64,000 nucleotides of DNA from Sipunculus nudus (Eukaryota > Annelida > Sipuncula > Golfingiida > Sipunculidae): the NCBI GenBank assembly GCA_026874595.1, contig CM049311.1, positions 58,969,953 to 59,033,952 on the forward strand. The letters run 5' to 3'. The notes under the pieces were generated by a model, which did not search any database, was not told the DNA's origin, and saw nothing but the letters and a program-made list of their open reading frames with translations. Below, in pieces: positions 34,768 through 45,979 of this stretch. The position numbers and the translations under genes are program-made. Position 1 is the stretch's first letter. Each line of letters opens with the position of its first letter.

Positions 34768-35552
34768 TTAGAGTCCAATCATATGAGGATATGATCCTGG
34801 TGGAGGGTATACATTGTTTGAAATGTGCTGTGAAATCATTCTACTGCATGGGTAACTTGCATTTAAATTTAAGGTGTTAGATTTTAACATTGAAGGTTTA
34901 GGAATCATTTTACGACTTTCAAGATAAGGTAAACTGGTAAATAATAAAGATGTTGTATTCTTTCAGCAAGTTTAAATTGAAAAGTTCATGGCCTAAGAAA
35001 TATTCCACAGTGGTCAGTTTTCCTAATTCATTTGAAGGCTTTGTTGGTCCCAGAAAGAATCAGTTTATGTATAATGAAAGGTGTTTGAATCTTTGGGAAC
35101 ACCTATCTTAAATGTAATGACAGTTCAAGAAAGAATATATCAGTTTTAATTAAAAGACCATTGATCCATTTTCAGGACAATGATATCAAAAATTATTTTT
35201 TATTATCAGCGTGTTTCAGTTAGGGCCCTTGGAGTCATTTCAGGACAGTGCAGAGAAAGCTAACAGCGTTTCTTGGTAGATTCTGTTGATATCGATCCTC
35301 CAGGAATCTGGTGAGGGCAACCAGGTTAATCATTAATAGCCTATCACCAGTAACTGAATCTATAAGAGATCCATAATTATTTCAGTTATGATAATGAAAA
35401 GTCATGATATTTACTTTAAACTATTTCTTTGAGTTAATTTATACAAAAAAAAAACAAAAACAAAAAGTAATCTTTTAACAAATTTTAAGTAAATTTAAGG
35501 TGCTGAGAGTGACAGTGAGCATTCAGTGGTGTATGTATCATATTACACCTGT

Positions 35553-35767
35553 CTAGCTGTTGGCTTGCTTGAACTCATCAATACATTGTAGCACAGTCTG
35601 TAACACCAGCTCAGAATAATCCAGGTATGGATCAGTAACACCTGTGACTGGGTACATGTAGGTCACACCACTCATGCTGTTAATGCAGTACTCAGGTGTA
35701 CAGGTCACACACTGGATACACGTCCTACCGTCCAGTCCTATGTACAGATTGTACTGGTGTATGAAAA
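35553..35767 (-). CDS. 3'-terminal coding exon of an unrecognised gene
   Basis: Seen on the minus strand: TTTTATCATAG|TTTTCATAC is a good splice acceptor at 35768/35767. An alternative acceptor, CACCAG|TAC, starts the exon at 35753. The frame then runs unbroken to TAG at 35555-35553: about 71 codons, including YNLYIGLDGRTCIQCVTCTP and ending DEFKQANS. Codon choice is mixed and the segment is richer in G and C than the flanks, as expected for real coding DNA. The cysteine pattern C-x2-C-x2-C-x4-C and a later Cys precede an amphipathic C-terminal helix (SELVLQTVLQCIDEF). I do not recognise the family. The gene's other exons must lie at higher coordinates. A 24-base microexon at 35941-35918, with donor CAG|GTAATT, would join in the right phase (HETLTQA-V...), but its acceptor is poor. 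A possible AATAAA lies about 350 bases downstream. Confidence 0.7.
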
Positions 35768-38700
35768 CTATGATAAAATTTAAAATATAATAAATAGCAC
35801 AGTACACATTTTTCTAATGTTTGGATGATTAAAAATGTTGTGATAAAACAGAAATTCTTGGCTTGTGGAACAGAGAACATTTAAACATTCTGTTAAGCTA
35901 ACTAAAAAATGAATTACCTGCTTGTGTCAAGGTTTCATGCTCTGTGTTCAAATTTTAACTATATGAAACCAATTTGTGGATAAGTCAAAGCTTTATTGTA
36001 TCTACCTTCACCTTCAATACAAGGTTTTTGTTGGATTTCTAAATCTTTTTTTTTTCTCGTTCTCCTTCTCTCTCTCTCTCTTTCTCTGTGATGTATATGC
36101 ACTAAGACATGCACCCATTTTGACAATTTTAAATAATTATCACTTAGTCTTATTGACAAATATGATGAAAGTGCAAAGAAATTTTGTCAGCTGTATGTCA
36201 TTCAGGATGGAGTCTTCATACCATGGTATCAAGCTTGTCTGTACCCCCTGCCACGGTATAGAGTGGACCTGAGAATGTTTGTATTGCCCACTGTGCTGGA
36301 GTAGATCTATATGTGTGGCATCAATTAAGCAAATGACCACTGGGCCAATATTTGTGCTGACCCAGCAGTGCTTCCAGCATCAGGATATCCAGGTCTCCAC
36401 TGGACTGCCAGTATTAGCTCTCTGTGGATATAATGTAATACAGAGCCAGGATAGACAGCCTCACATTACACCTGTCTCTAGGCACACAGGGCAGTGAAAG
36501 CAATATCCATTTCATATAATTGTGTTAATTGGTATTGCCTGAGGTTAAGTTTTCATCATACTTTGACTATCCCAAAAAGTTGATAATGGGCTGATAAATT
36601 GCCAAAGAAAACCACCACAATTATCAGACTTACTTTATGACATGTCAGCTGGCTGATAGACCAAAGAATAAGATATATCTGGTGATTTAGATAAAAAAAT
36701 ATTTATTCCGTCAATACTTATACCCTGGTTCTATTAATACATGGCAGTTGGGACCTGAATTGGGTTTAATTTTTTAAATGTTATTATGATTTGAATTTAG
36801 ATTATGATGAAGAAAATATATATACAAGATTATTGTAGGTAATTTGAACCCAATATCTTGATCATTAAAAATTTACAGTAATAACACAGGTCATTATTTC
36901 TGTGAAGGGATCAAGGGCACCAATTACCAACATATAATTTTGATCCATGATAGGAGTGACAAATTTCCAGTAAACAATATCTGTTATTTGGTATGGCCTA
37001 AGCTGTTATATTTTAAAATGCTGTTATTTACATGTATTCGTAAAAAATATAATGGTAGAGCAGCCAAAACTATGTGTTGATGAACTCACATCTTATTTTA
37101 ATGGTCCAATATATGTGATGTTTATGGGGATAACACATGCTAAATATATAGTGTTTTTTTTAGATAATAATTGTCATTATACTTCCAGATGCTGCTAGTA
37201 TTTGTATTACAGGGTCTGTTATAGCCCTGGCTGGAATTTAAGTGGCAAATTGATATAAACATCCTTTTCATAATGGTAGAACATCAGCAGAAGTCATCCA
37301 CGGCATCCCTTTCATGGTGATGTATGGCATTCAAACAACATCCACACCTTGTTTTATGTTGTATACAGTGTGCCACTCTGACGGCATCAAGAGCCTGACA
37401 CTCTTACATGAAAATGAAGAATCACAATGTGACATGGGTCTTGATGTTCAGCTTAATGTATTATCTTAATGTCAAATACAATTTAATGTCTGGGCTAATC
37501 TGTATGATATTAGTTCATCTTTTGCCCAGAAGGTGTCTCTTTTTATTCTGTATCACTATGGGTCTTGTAAATTTTGTTTCTTTTACTTGCATATTCACGG
37601 AGTTATTTTTATGCTCTGAATAATTGGCAGAAGTATATCAGTTTTTAAAGTATTTTATATTTTTCCCTGGGAATTATATTAATATTTAATAGTCTATGGA
37701 ACCTTTAGCAAGATACTTGTAAATCCTAAAATCATATGCAACCCATGTGCATCAATGCAAGCAGAATAATGAGAGATGTCTAAATTGAAACATATAAGAT
37801 ATGACCTACATTTACATATCTTCTCCTACCAGAGTTAAGACACTTTATTGATATAGTATGATAGTTACAAACATATCATATATTAGATTTTGTAGAACTA
37901 CAAAATGGAATACTTTTTACATGGTATATGCCATTTACGTGAAAAGTTAATTTTACAGTTATTCTTCAATCAGATTTTGTTTACCTCATTTACCTAATAT
38001 GTTCAAGATACTTATTTTCCTATTTTAGGTTGAGCTTAAAGATCCCTGGCTCTCTTTGTCTTTTAGCGGATAACCAAAGAACATAAGTATAAATATACTG
38101 TATCCAGCTCACTAGAGGTCCCTAAAAGTACAACCCTGGATTAAGTGTGGTGTTATTCAAACTTTTTAATCTTTTTGAGTCTTAATCCTGTTTAATCTTT
38201 TGAGCCTCTACAAGAATCTTGATTAAATCTTTTTCATGATGAATCAATATTAGATATGTTAGTATATTTTTGTGGTAACTACCTAAGAATCCATGTTGAA
38301 TAAATATATACACAGCTGTAATAACATACAGGTGTAAACTGCAGGTGTGAAGGTATTATCTACTATAAACAAGTAACTCTGCCAGTGTTGTCTTTGATAA
38401 CCTTACAGTTTGTGAGGTTTAGACCACAAATGCCACCAAGGTCAAGAGAATACATCCGTCCTGAAATTTTACTTGATTGTGTTACAGGTTGTTGGGCTTT
38501 CTTTAATGATGGGGCCACCATGTTACTTGTTTTTTCACTTGTTTAAGAACCAGGTATATCCACTTAACAATATGCCAGGGAAGGCATGTACGGCCGTGGA
38601 AATGACCTGCGGGATGTTTGCTCTGGTCTTGTCAGACACGGGTTAGGAGAGCTTCCCTGATGGGCTGATACCTTGGATTACTCTCAGGTGACCCCTTACA

Positions 38701-40609
38701 GGTATCTTTGACCTTTCAGTGTGTACCTGCCACACTCCTACCTGCTGACCCACACACCTGTCTCTAATACCTACAGGTATTCAGGTGAACTGCTGACGTT
38801 AACAACAATGAGATGAATCTATTATTGGCTGAATGTTGTCCATCTTGAAAAAATAAATTGGGGACTGTTATTTTGGTTCCTTGGTGTTTGTGGTTTTCTA
38901 AATAGGTATTCTGAGGTAGATAAGCGTGATCATTTTCCCATGCAGATGGCCTCTCTTGATTCATTTATCACTTCACAAGCATCCATGTAAATACAGGCAA
39001 GAGTACATATAGTGATATATATTTTGGAAACACACACATCCAGGGAGCATTTTGTATAGTTTGTGTGCTTATGTATTTCAAAAGTGACCAGAGTGTGGAT
39101 CCCCTTGCCTGTTTGCCTTTCTGCCTCCAATCCCATCCTCCCTGTCTACCCCACTGTTTTCAGTAAACCTTGATTACGGGCATCAGTGGAGGTAACATAG
39201 ATCATTAATCATTGTGGTACCAACACCCTCACCAGGTATGAGATGCTCCAAACAACTGCTCAAGCCAGATTTTTTGTAGGGTTACACAGAAAGTGTGGCA
39301 GGAATTTTGGGACCTTTGAAAATGCACTCAGGAGTAAAAAAAACAAAACAAAATAGACTGTGTCTGAGTGTGGCTAATATTTATTGGCCTCTCTCTCTTA
39401 TCCAAGCCTCAGTCCTGCACAAAGTTCGATGGAAATCAGTTCAGTAGTTTCTTTGGAATCCTGGTAACAGACAAACCAACCTACCAACAATCAAACATAC
39501 ACGTGAAACATTAACATTATTGACCATCACATTTTTTGCTTGTATAGTGAGCAGAATCAGCTGTATACGGCAGGTATTTGTTATTGATTTGGATTTTCCT
39601 GAAGTTAACTATGATATATGATGGGATAGTGGTTGCTTGGCAATATCTGTTGTATACCCTCAACAACTGGACAAGGTCTATTAATCTGTGAGATATATTG
39701 GGGAACGCAAGCTGATGTTTGGGCCATAATGCGGTAAAAATACCTGTGGAGGAGCCATTAATATCTAGTTGGCTTAAATATTGATGCGAGTCCCCTGTTA
39801 CGGGGTGTTATTGGCAGTTCTTGCAGCTGCCCCAGGCATCATAATTCTTCTTGTTAAAAAATACAGTTTATACTTGGCTGCCTTATCACTGCTTAGCAGA
39901 GCAGTTGCCAATGCTTAGAGGATTTTATATGACCACTGAGGCTTGGTTCAATACCCAGCGTTCCAGAGATACTGAATAAAAAACAAACTCTCTTTTGCAA
40001 GTGGACGATCTGATATTTGGAAGCCCCACACTCATGCTTGAGATTATGTCCTCATCCTTTAGGACAGCATATATAACAGATTTCAATCCCCAAGAATTTA
40101 AAAAATTATATTATATTTTCCCTTTTATACATATTGAAGGTTTAAAACAGTGGTTTGTAAGATACAACAGGTTTGATATATTTTGTAATCTTTTTAGTAC
40201 TATTACTTCATGACAGAATCTCAGATATACACTATTTTTCTCTATATGACAGGTTAACACTACTTTATTGTTCTTAACCTGTGCATAAGAAAACTAGAAT
40301 TGGAGGGTGCGGGGGGGGGGGGGGGGGCTTAATAATAATGAACATACCATTCTTGTGATATTGCTAACTTGATCCTCATCCAATAGACTGGGCCTCGAAT
40401 AGGCCATAGATCTATCTTTTGAAGAAAAGAAACATTAAAAATCTGTTTTAATTCATTTTGAAGCATTGTAGGTTCTTGTTTTGTGACATCCATCACTTTA
40501 TCTTGATGATATGCACTATACACTTGTAGATCTTTATGGTAATATATTTTGTGGCTATGAGTTCATGTAAAAGGACTTTTTTGTATGTGTCTTGTGCCTG
40601 TTTCCAAAA
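35768..40609. other. presumed intron/upstream of the minus exon
   Basis: No further certain exon found. 36045-36088 is a T/CT tract. Overlapping open frames on both strands at 36190-36420 are undecidable. 39890-39960 contains GGCTTGGTTCAATACCCAGC, a polymerase III B-box-like word, perhaps a SINE scrap. The rest is AT-rich and featureless. Confidence 0.45.
40311..40327. repeat. poly-G tract
   Basis: Seventeen G in a row, preceded by GGAGGGTGC. Simple repeat. Confidence 0.95.
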
Positions 40610-40784
40610 CACAGTAAAATCTTGATGTGTCAAAGTGGCAGGGACATACCTCAACTTATCCAAGGTTTGATATAAGCATGTTTTTTTTTATGGTAATAAT
40701 TTAACTTTTAGCTCAGAGCATGAAACTTTGGTGAAAGTGGCTTACTTGATTTAAGTGAGCTCGACACAACGAGATTTAACTGTA
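40610..40784. mobile_element. 175-bp MITE with GACACAA ends
   Basis: The left end ACAGTAAAATCTTGATGTG (40611) is inverted against the right end GACACAACGAGATTTAACTG then TA. It belongs with the 240-404 element and shares the outer ACAGTAAAA with the 43833/61498 family. There is no coding capacity. Confidence 0.65.
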
Positions 40785-43700
40785 TTTCTACATCAAGCAT
40801 TCAAAGAGTCTCATCTAGTGGAGTCATATTGAACCAATATAGATTTATTTGTCACTCATATTGAGATCAATTCCAGTCATTGTCAGGATGTAAATGGCCT
40901 TTGATATCATGTGGAGGAAATGGTAGTCAGTGACATGTTGTTTGGATGGTATGTTTTGTGATGCCTGACTTTGTTTGGTGGGTATATCTGAGCTGAAATA
41001 GGAAAAATATAGGAGTTTAGTAAAAAAAAGACCACCATCAAAGTCCATCCCACGGCAAACATATTACAAACAGTGCCAAATCAGGACATCCAGTTTTATA
41101 TAGAAGAGTCTAATATATTCATTGATGCTTCTGTTTACATGTGACCATGAAAGCAGAGAGCACTCCGCCGACACTTTATGATATGGTCATATTATATCAT
41201 CTCTAAATGTAGGCCTTATGCCATTATCACTGAATGTAATGTTTTTTACCCAAACTGATACCTTGTTTGTCAGTCTCCATACCAATAATAGAAATTTCAT
41301 GGCCAGTCACCGTTACTCTTTCCATGATATTATAATATGTTCCACTGATTCAGGCACTGTGTTGTGTGTTTATGAACCAACAGACATTCAGACATTTTGC
41401 TTATACTTTCTCACACTCACTTTTTTACTTTTTCTTGAAATCTCTTTCGCTCACTCATCCCTGTCATGTCCTCATTTTTTGTCTCCTTTTTTTCTTTCTT
41501 TCTCTCATTTTCTCTTTCTTTCTCTCTTTTTCTTTTTTTCTCTCTCTCTCCATACAACCTACCAACCACTGGGTGTATGTATTGTACATTCATCAAATTT
41601 TCCCATGAATCTGGCTGTACATCGTGCAAAGAGACATATTTTCATGATCATGCACAGTATGTTTAACTCCTGTAAATGTTGACATGTCCTTATGTTAAAG
41701 ATCCATTCATCTGTGCTAAGTGTATAGATAAAGAATGTGTGCATACCACTTCTGACCTTGTGTGTGTCAAGTCATTTTCAGGGCTGTATAAATGTGTATG
41801 TATATTCCACACAGCTAATAAAAAATGGCCAAATAGGTTTTATTAGAGCTGTATAATTTGTAGTGAAAGCAAACCGTGCCTTGACAATGAACATTCTAAT
41901 AAATATCTTTGACTGAACAGGTGCGCAGAAGTTTTGTAAATGGAGTCTATAAATAATATCCTGTGCCCACTCATATACCAATACCTAGTATGAATTCCAG
42001 TTGAACAACAGTTTAAATCTTGCATGTACGTAGCATTGTGAAACTACTAATTTCATTTACTAATTTCATTGTACTGAAACTTATCATAGCTTGGTTCTAT
42101 ATAATATGAATTAATCATAACATGTATAATAATATAAGGTTTTCCATGTGTAAATATATTGTTTAAAATACTAACATATTCATGATAAGTAGAGGTTGGC
42201 TTAGAAACAGGAACCTGAGAAAATATTATCAATAATAAAAATTTTATTGTTAAATACACAAATGTTTTAATTCAGTCATATTGTGGATGTGAGTGAAAAT
42301 ATTGCATTAATTATTAATCAATTGAGACAGAGGACAAAATAGCAACATTACTAGAGGATTTGTGACTTCACTTGTTTTAACAAAAAAATGGGATCAGCAA
42401 AATTTGTCAGAATAAATTGCAGATTAAAACCATGCAAGCTGGAGCATGAGGGCAGAATGGGATAGTTTTGAATTACTGTGAAGGACTGTTTAATTGTTGT
42501 AATAGGTAGAAATACAGTGATGTGTTACAGGGAAATAAGCATGGCTTCTCATGCCTAATGAGAAAGTACACCAGAGAACAAGCCCATAGCTTTAATGAGA
42601 GTGTATCACATTATTTGCATTCAGCCTGTCCCCATTACAACAGATAATCCTGGTTGAGTGCTCTCTGTTTTCACTGGTAATCCCCTCATGAATTTTCCAA
42701 GCCTGTCATCTGGCTGTGTCTGTTTCCGAAATGTCCAGACATTGACCTGGGGTCACTTTTAAGGCAGACAGAGTTTTAATATTGGGTCCTGTTGTTATTA
42801 TTTGGCTGCTTATTACTGAGGTACTGTTGGATAATTTATCACCCCCCTGGGAAACATTTCAGTGGTTTTATTATAAAGTTGCTCTTTCAGCAGGATTAAC
42901 GGATAAAAAGATAATCCATAAAAATGATGTATGTATGTACATACTGTCTTATGTGCTGATACACTGAGTAAACAGTGTCATGGTTTATGGAGAGTTTATA
43001 TTGTTTAATATCTTCTGAGGGCAAGGCACATTCAATCCATCAAGTCTAATTGTTAGTGTCAATTAAGTCTACATAATTAGAAGGAATTTGATGATCATTG
43101 TGAGGTCATTGTGATCATATGATCACTGATATATATCCTTATATGGATCCTTATGAACTGGGCCACTTTGCATGTAGTATATGATTTAAACATAGAGTAA
43201 TATTTGCAAGAAATTTAACCTGGAGGACAGTTGAGAATAAAAAAAGGAAACATTATCTTTACGGACATCAGCCAAGGAAGTGTTGTCAGGGAACAGTAAT
43301 ACGATAAAATATAGGTCAATGAAATTTGCAATTTAGGTATTCATTAGTTGACTTCAGAATTCAGGCTCCTTGAGAACCTTAAAAGTAATATATTTACACA
43401 ATGGTGATTGTGTTTAACTGTTCAGAAAATATATATTACCCAATCAGTAATGCTTCAATGGAAGTTATCCTGAATGATATTCCCACGACTAATATTCATC
43501 AGAAATAAAAACTTGGAATGGCTATTCATATTCCCAGTATAAAACTGTCTGGATTGTAGTAAAGAGTGAGCAGAACTCACATTAGCACCTTTAAGGATTA
43601 CAACCAGAGCTCTGAGGTGTCTGTATATGTCTTACTAACATGCACTTAGATCATTAAGAGTCACCTGATGATGCTCAGGAGCACAGTAGGTACATGCTGA

Positions 43701-43832
43701 AGGGCTCACAATGGACTGTTGACATTATATCTTATCGTTTCCAAAATAGCACTGTAAATATTGAAAAAACATCATGTGACTTACGCATTGCCTGACGGCT
43801 GATAATGTTTCTCTTCTGATTGTACATAACCA
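40785..43832. other. non-coding with a CT tract
   Basis: A pyrimidine tract at 41481-41550 (CT with T runs) creates both the 154-codon plus frame at 41218-41682 and the Arg/Glu/Lys-rich minus frame at 41417-41629. Neither looks like a gene. The rest is AT-rich and featureless. Confidence 0.5.
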
Positions 43833-44010
43833 CAGTAAAACCTCACCTCATGACCACCTTGATTTAGCGACTACCTCAAAACAATGACCACTTGTTCACA
43901 GTCCTGATTTTTTTGTGCTTTTATATAAAATCTTTGCTTAGATGACAATAATGAAAATGAGACCACTTTATCAAGATCTTGTTGGTGGTCGTAATTTTGA
44001 GATTTTACTG
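43833..44010. mobile_element. 178-bp MITE, CAGTAAAACCTC family (copy 1)
   Basis: The left end CAGTAAAACCTCACCTCA is inverted against TTTTGAGATTTTACTG. The interior has GACCACTTGTTCACAGTCC and GGTGGTCGTAATTTTGAG, matching the copy at 61498-61674 throughout its length. The right flank is TA; the left flank has lost the T. It is non-autonomous, with a TA target duplication as in Tc1/mariner-type elements. Confidence 0.8.
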
Positions 44011-45645
44011 TATAAACACTGGCATTTTTTGTCTGGCAGAAGAAAGAATACCTTATCAGCCATAAAGTACAACAAATACAGTGTTGGTCACATTGCAGAA
44101 AGTCAGTCTTATAAGTCAAAGAGTATTACTTTAAATGAAAAATGTGTAATATATGAAACAATAAATATTCATATGTTCAGACAAATAAGCTGGCTAATAA
44201 GAAAGGATTTCTTTATCTAAGGTTTGAGTCATGTCACAGCTAAGTTCACAAGTTCTTCAAAGAATAAAGTCTGAATACAAAAAGATACAAGTATTACCAT
44301 ACTACAATATACTGTCTGCCCTTACCTATAACTAAGGTGATATATATAAAAAAACAAAGCATGGTCTGTCTAAATATTTATGATATGATAAATGAAAATA
44401 AGCTGTTAAATTTATATGTTTTAACATTTGGGGTACCATATTTTTAAAAGGTATGTTGTTTCAGGAATGAAAAATAAGCTTTTCTTTAATAATTTATGCC
44501 TGATCTGACAAAATCTGAACCAAATATTTCAAAAGTTTTGTCCCTCAGTTTATCTTTAAAAAGGAAATGTTGCTGTTTAGATATACAGCTTATCGTAGAA
44601 GTTGACGGCACATGTGTCAAAGTTAACAAAAATGAGCTCCCAGGTGTATTCTGTTGAGTGTGTTGTACAGTTGTGTATTACCTGTTACATCTAAATTTAG
44701 AATGAACACCTGTCAGTCTTATTTGTACTCCTGACAGACATGCAACATAATTTAGCAAAATAGTATTGTTAAAGATCAGTTGGAGATCGAAGAGTGTTTC
44801 TGGGTACACTCTGTGAAGGAAGACATGTTCAAAGGCCTTGTAGACATCTAATCAATGGTAAACTCTGTGTATTGTGTCGCAATAAAGAACAGACCTGTAA
44901 CCCAGCCGGGGGCAATCATGTTCCCTGACAAACCCCAGGGAATACTACCAATAGTAATGTGTGCCTGGCTCTCTGTGGTACAAACAGCAGGTATTATATA
45001 AAGTTGAAAACGTCTTTAATGTGGGGACATGGAGAGCTTTTCATGCTCCTTGTAAAATCAGTATACTGCATGAAAGAGGGCAAAAACCACCTTCCCTTTA
45101 TTTGACGTTCCTTAAGGATGTTGCTTAATGATTTCTTACCTCACCCATATGCATTCAGGTGCCACACAAGAAAATGTATACTAACTGTTGATGTATTGGC
45201 AATTAGAAAGCACCTTGGGAATGTGTACATCTGTCCATGTAGAAAAACGGATGAGTGAGGGACCAGAAGATCATGTGCTGAACTGCGTCAATTCTCATTT
45301 TTAGGCCTCAAGATCAATCATAGTAAAAGAATATATTGAAATCCACTGATAACTTTCAAACTGATGTATATCAAAGGAATTTGTCATCATAAGTAGAAAT
45401 TTAAGTAGAAAGGCCAGATAGTGTGTGGTGTGTGCCATCCATGGATACTTAAACATTCATATCACTACATAAAAATAAGTATAGAAAGCAATTTAATTTG
45501 CCTCAATTCATCTTATATTAAAGCAGTAGTTGTTCTGTACCCATCACCTGGGGGCTCTTTTGTCAGTTAACCTGCAATTTTTGTCATCTTTCTGGTAATG
45601 TGTATGGCATAATAACATAAGTGTTAAGCAAAAATGTACCTTTAA
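44011..45645. other. non-coding, nothing recognised
   Basis: Unique AT-rich sequence without exon or repeat signal that I can support. Confidence 0.5.
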
Positions 45646-45979
45646 GGTAAAAAAACCAGGTTTGTGTTCTCAGGCACATTTTTTCAGAAATCAGTGAGTG
45701 TGCGATTTTTTTTGTATGTTTCAATAAAAATGCTTTTGGAATGCTTTCGGAAAAGCATGATAATAGCAGAATTGTTTCTCTAAACAGGTAAAAGCACTAC
45801 ATGACATGGGAAACCTAATCAAAATCGTATTATTTTATCTACTTGAAAGAAATGTTCAGGCAGCTGGAGCTCAAAATTGGTAATTTTCAATTGAAAATCA
45901 AAATTAAAATTTTGGATGTGGGGTGTTTAAATTGATGCTCACGGTGCCTGAGAATCGGCCTACCTTTATTTTTTTGGCC
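45646..45979. mobile_element. 334-bp MITE, TAA target duplication (copy 2)
   Basis: The left end GGTAAAAAAACCAGG and right end TTTTTTTGGCC carry TAA on both sides (45643-45645 and 45980-45982). Next inward, GTTCTCAGGCAC faces GTGCCTGAGAATC, followed on the left by TTCAGAAATCAGTG as in copy 1 at 11696. It is 74 bp longer than copy 1, mostly in the right half, so the two are length variants of one family. Confidence 0.8.

Larger units (their letters stand above)
32924..35552. other. non-coding with a SINE and a poly-G run
   Basis: Mostly AT-rich and featureless. The 33470 exon candidate and the 34485 SINE are listed separately. A minus-strand AATAAA at 35204-35199 lies about 350 bases downstream of the stop codon of the minus exon and could be its polyadenylation signal. 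Confidence 0.45.

Noticed and set aside
36190-36420. Open frames on both strands with acceptor-like TTTTGTCAG, possible exon
   Set aside because: Both strands read equally well, no strong donor is present, and nothing joins it in phase to the minus exon at 35553.
41218-41682. 154-codon plus frame with a hydrophobic Phe/Leu/Ser stretch, possible membrane protein
   Set aside because: The hydrophobic part is the CT/T tract at 41481-41550. The opposite strand gives the matching Glu/Lys/Arg artefact.
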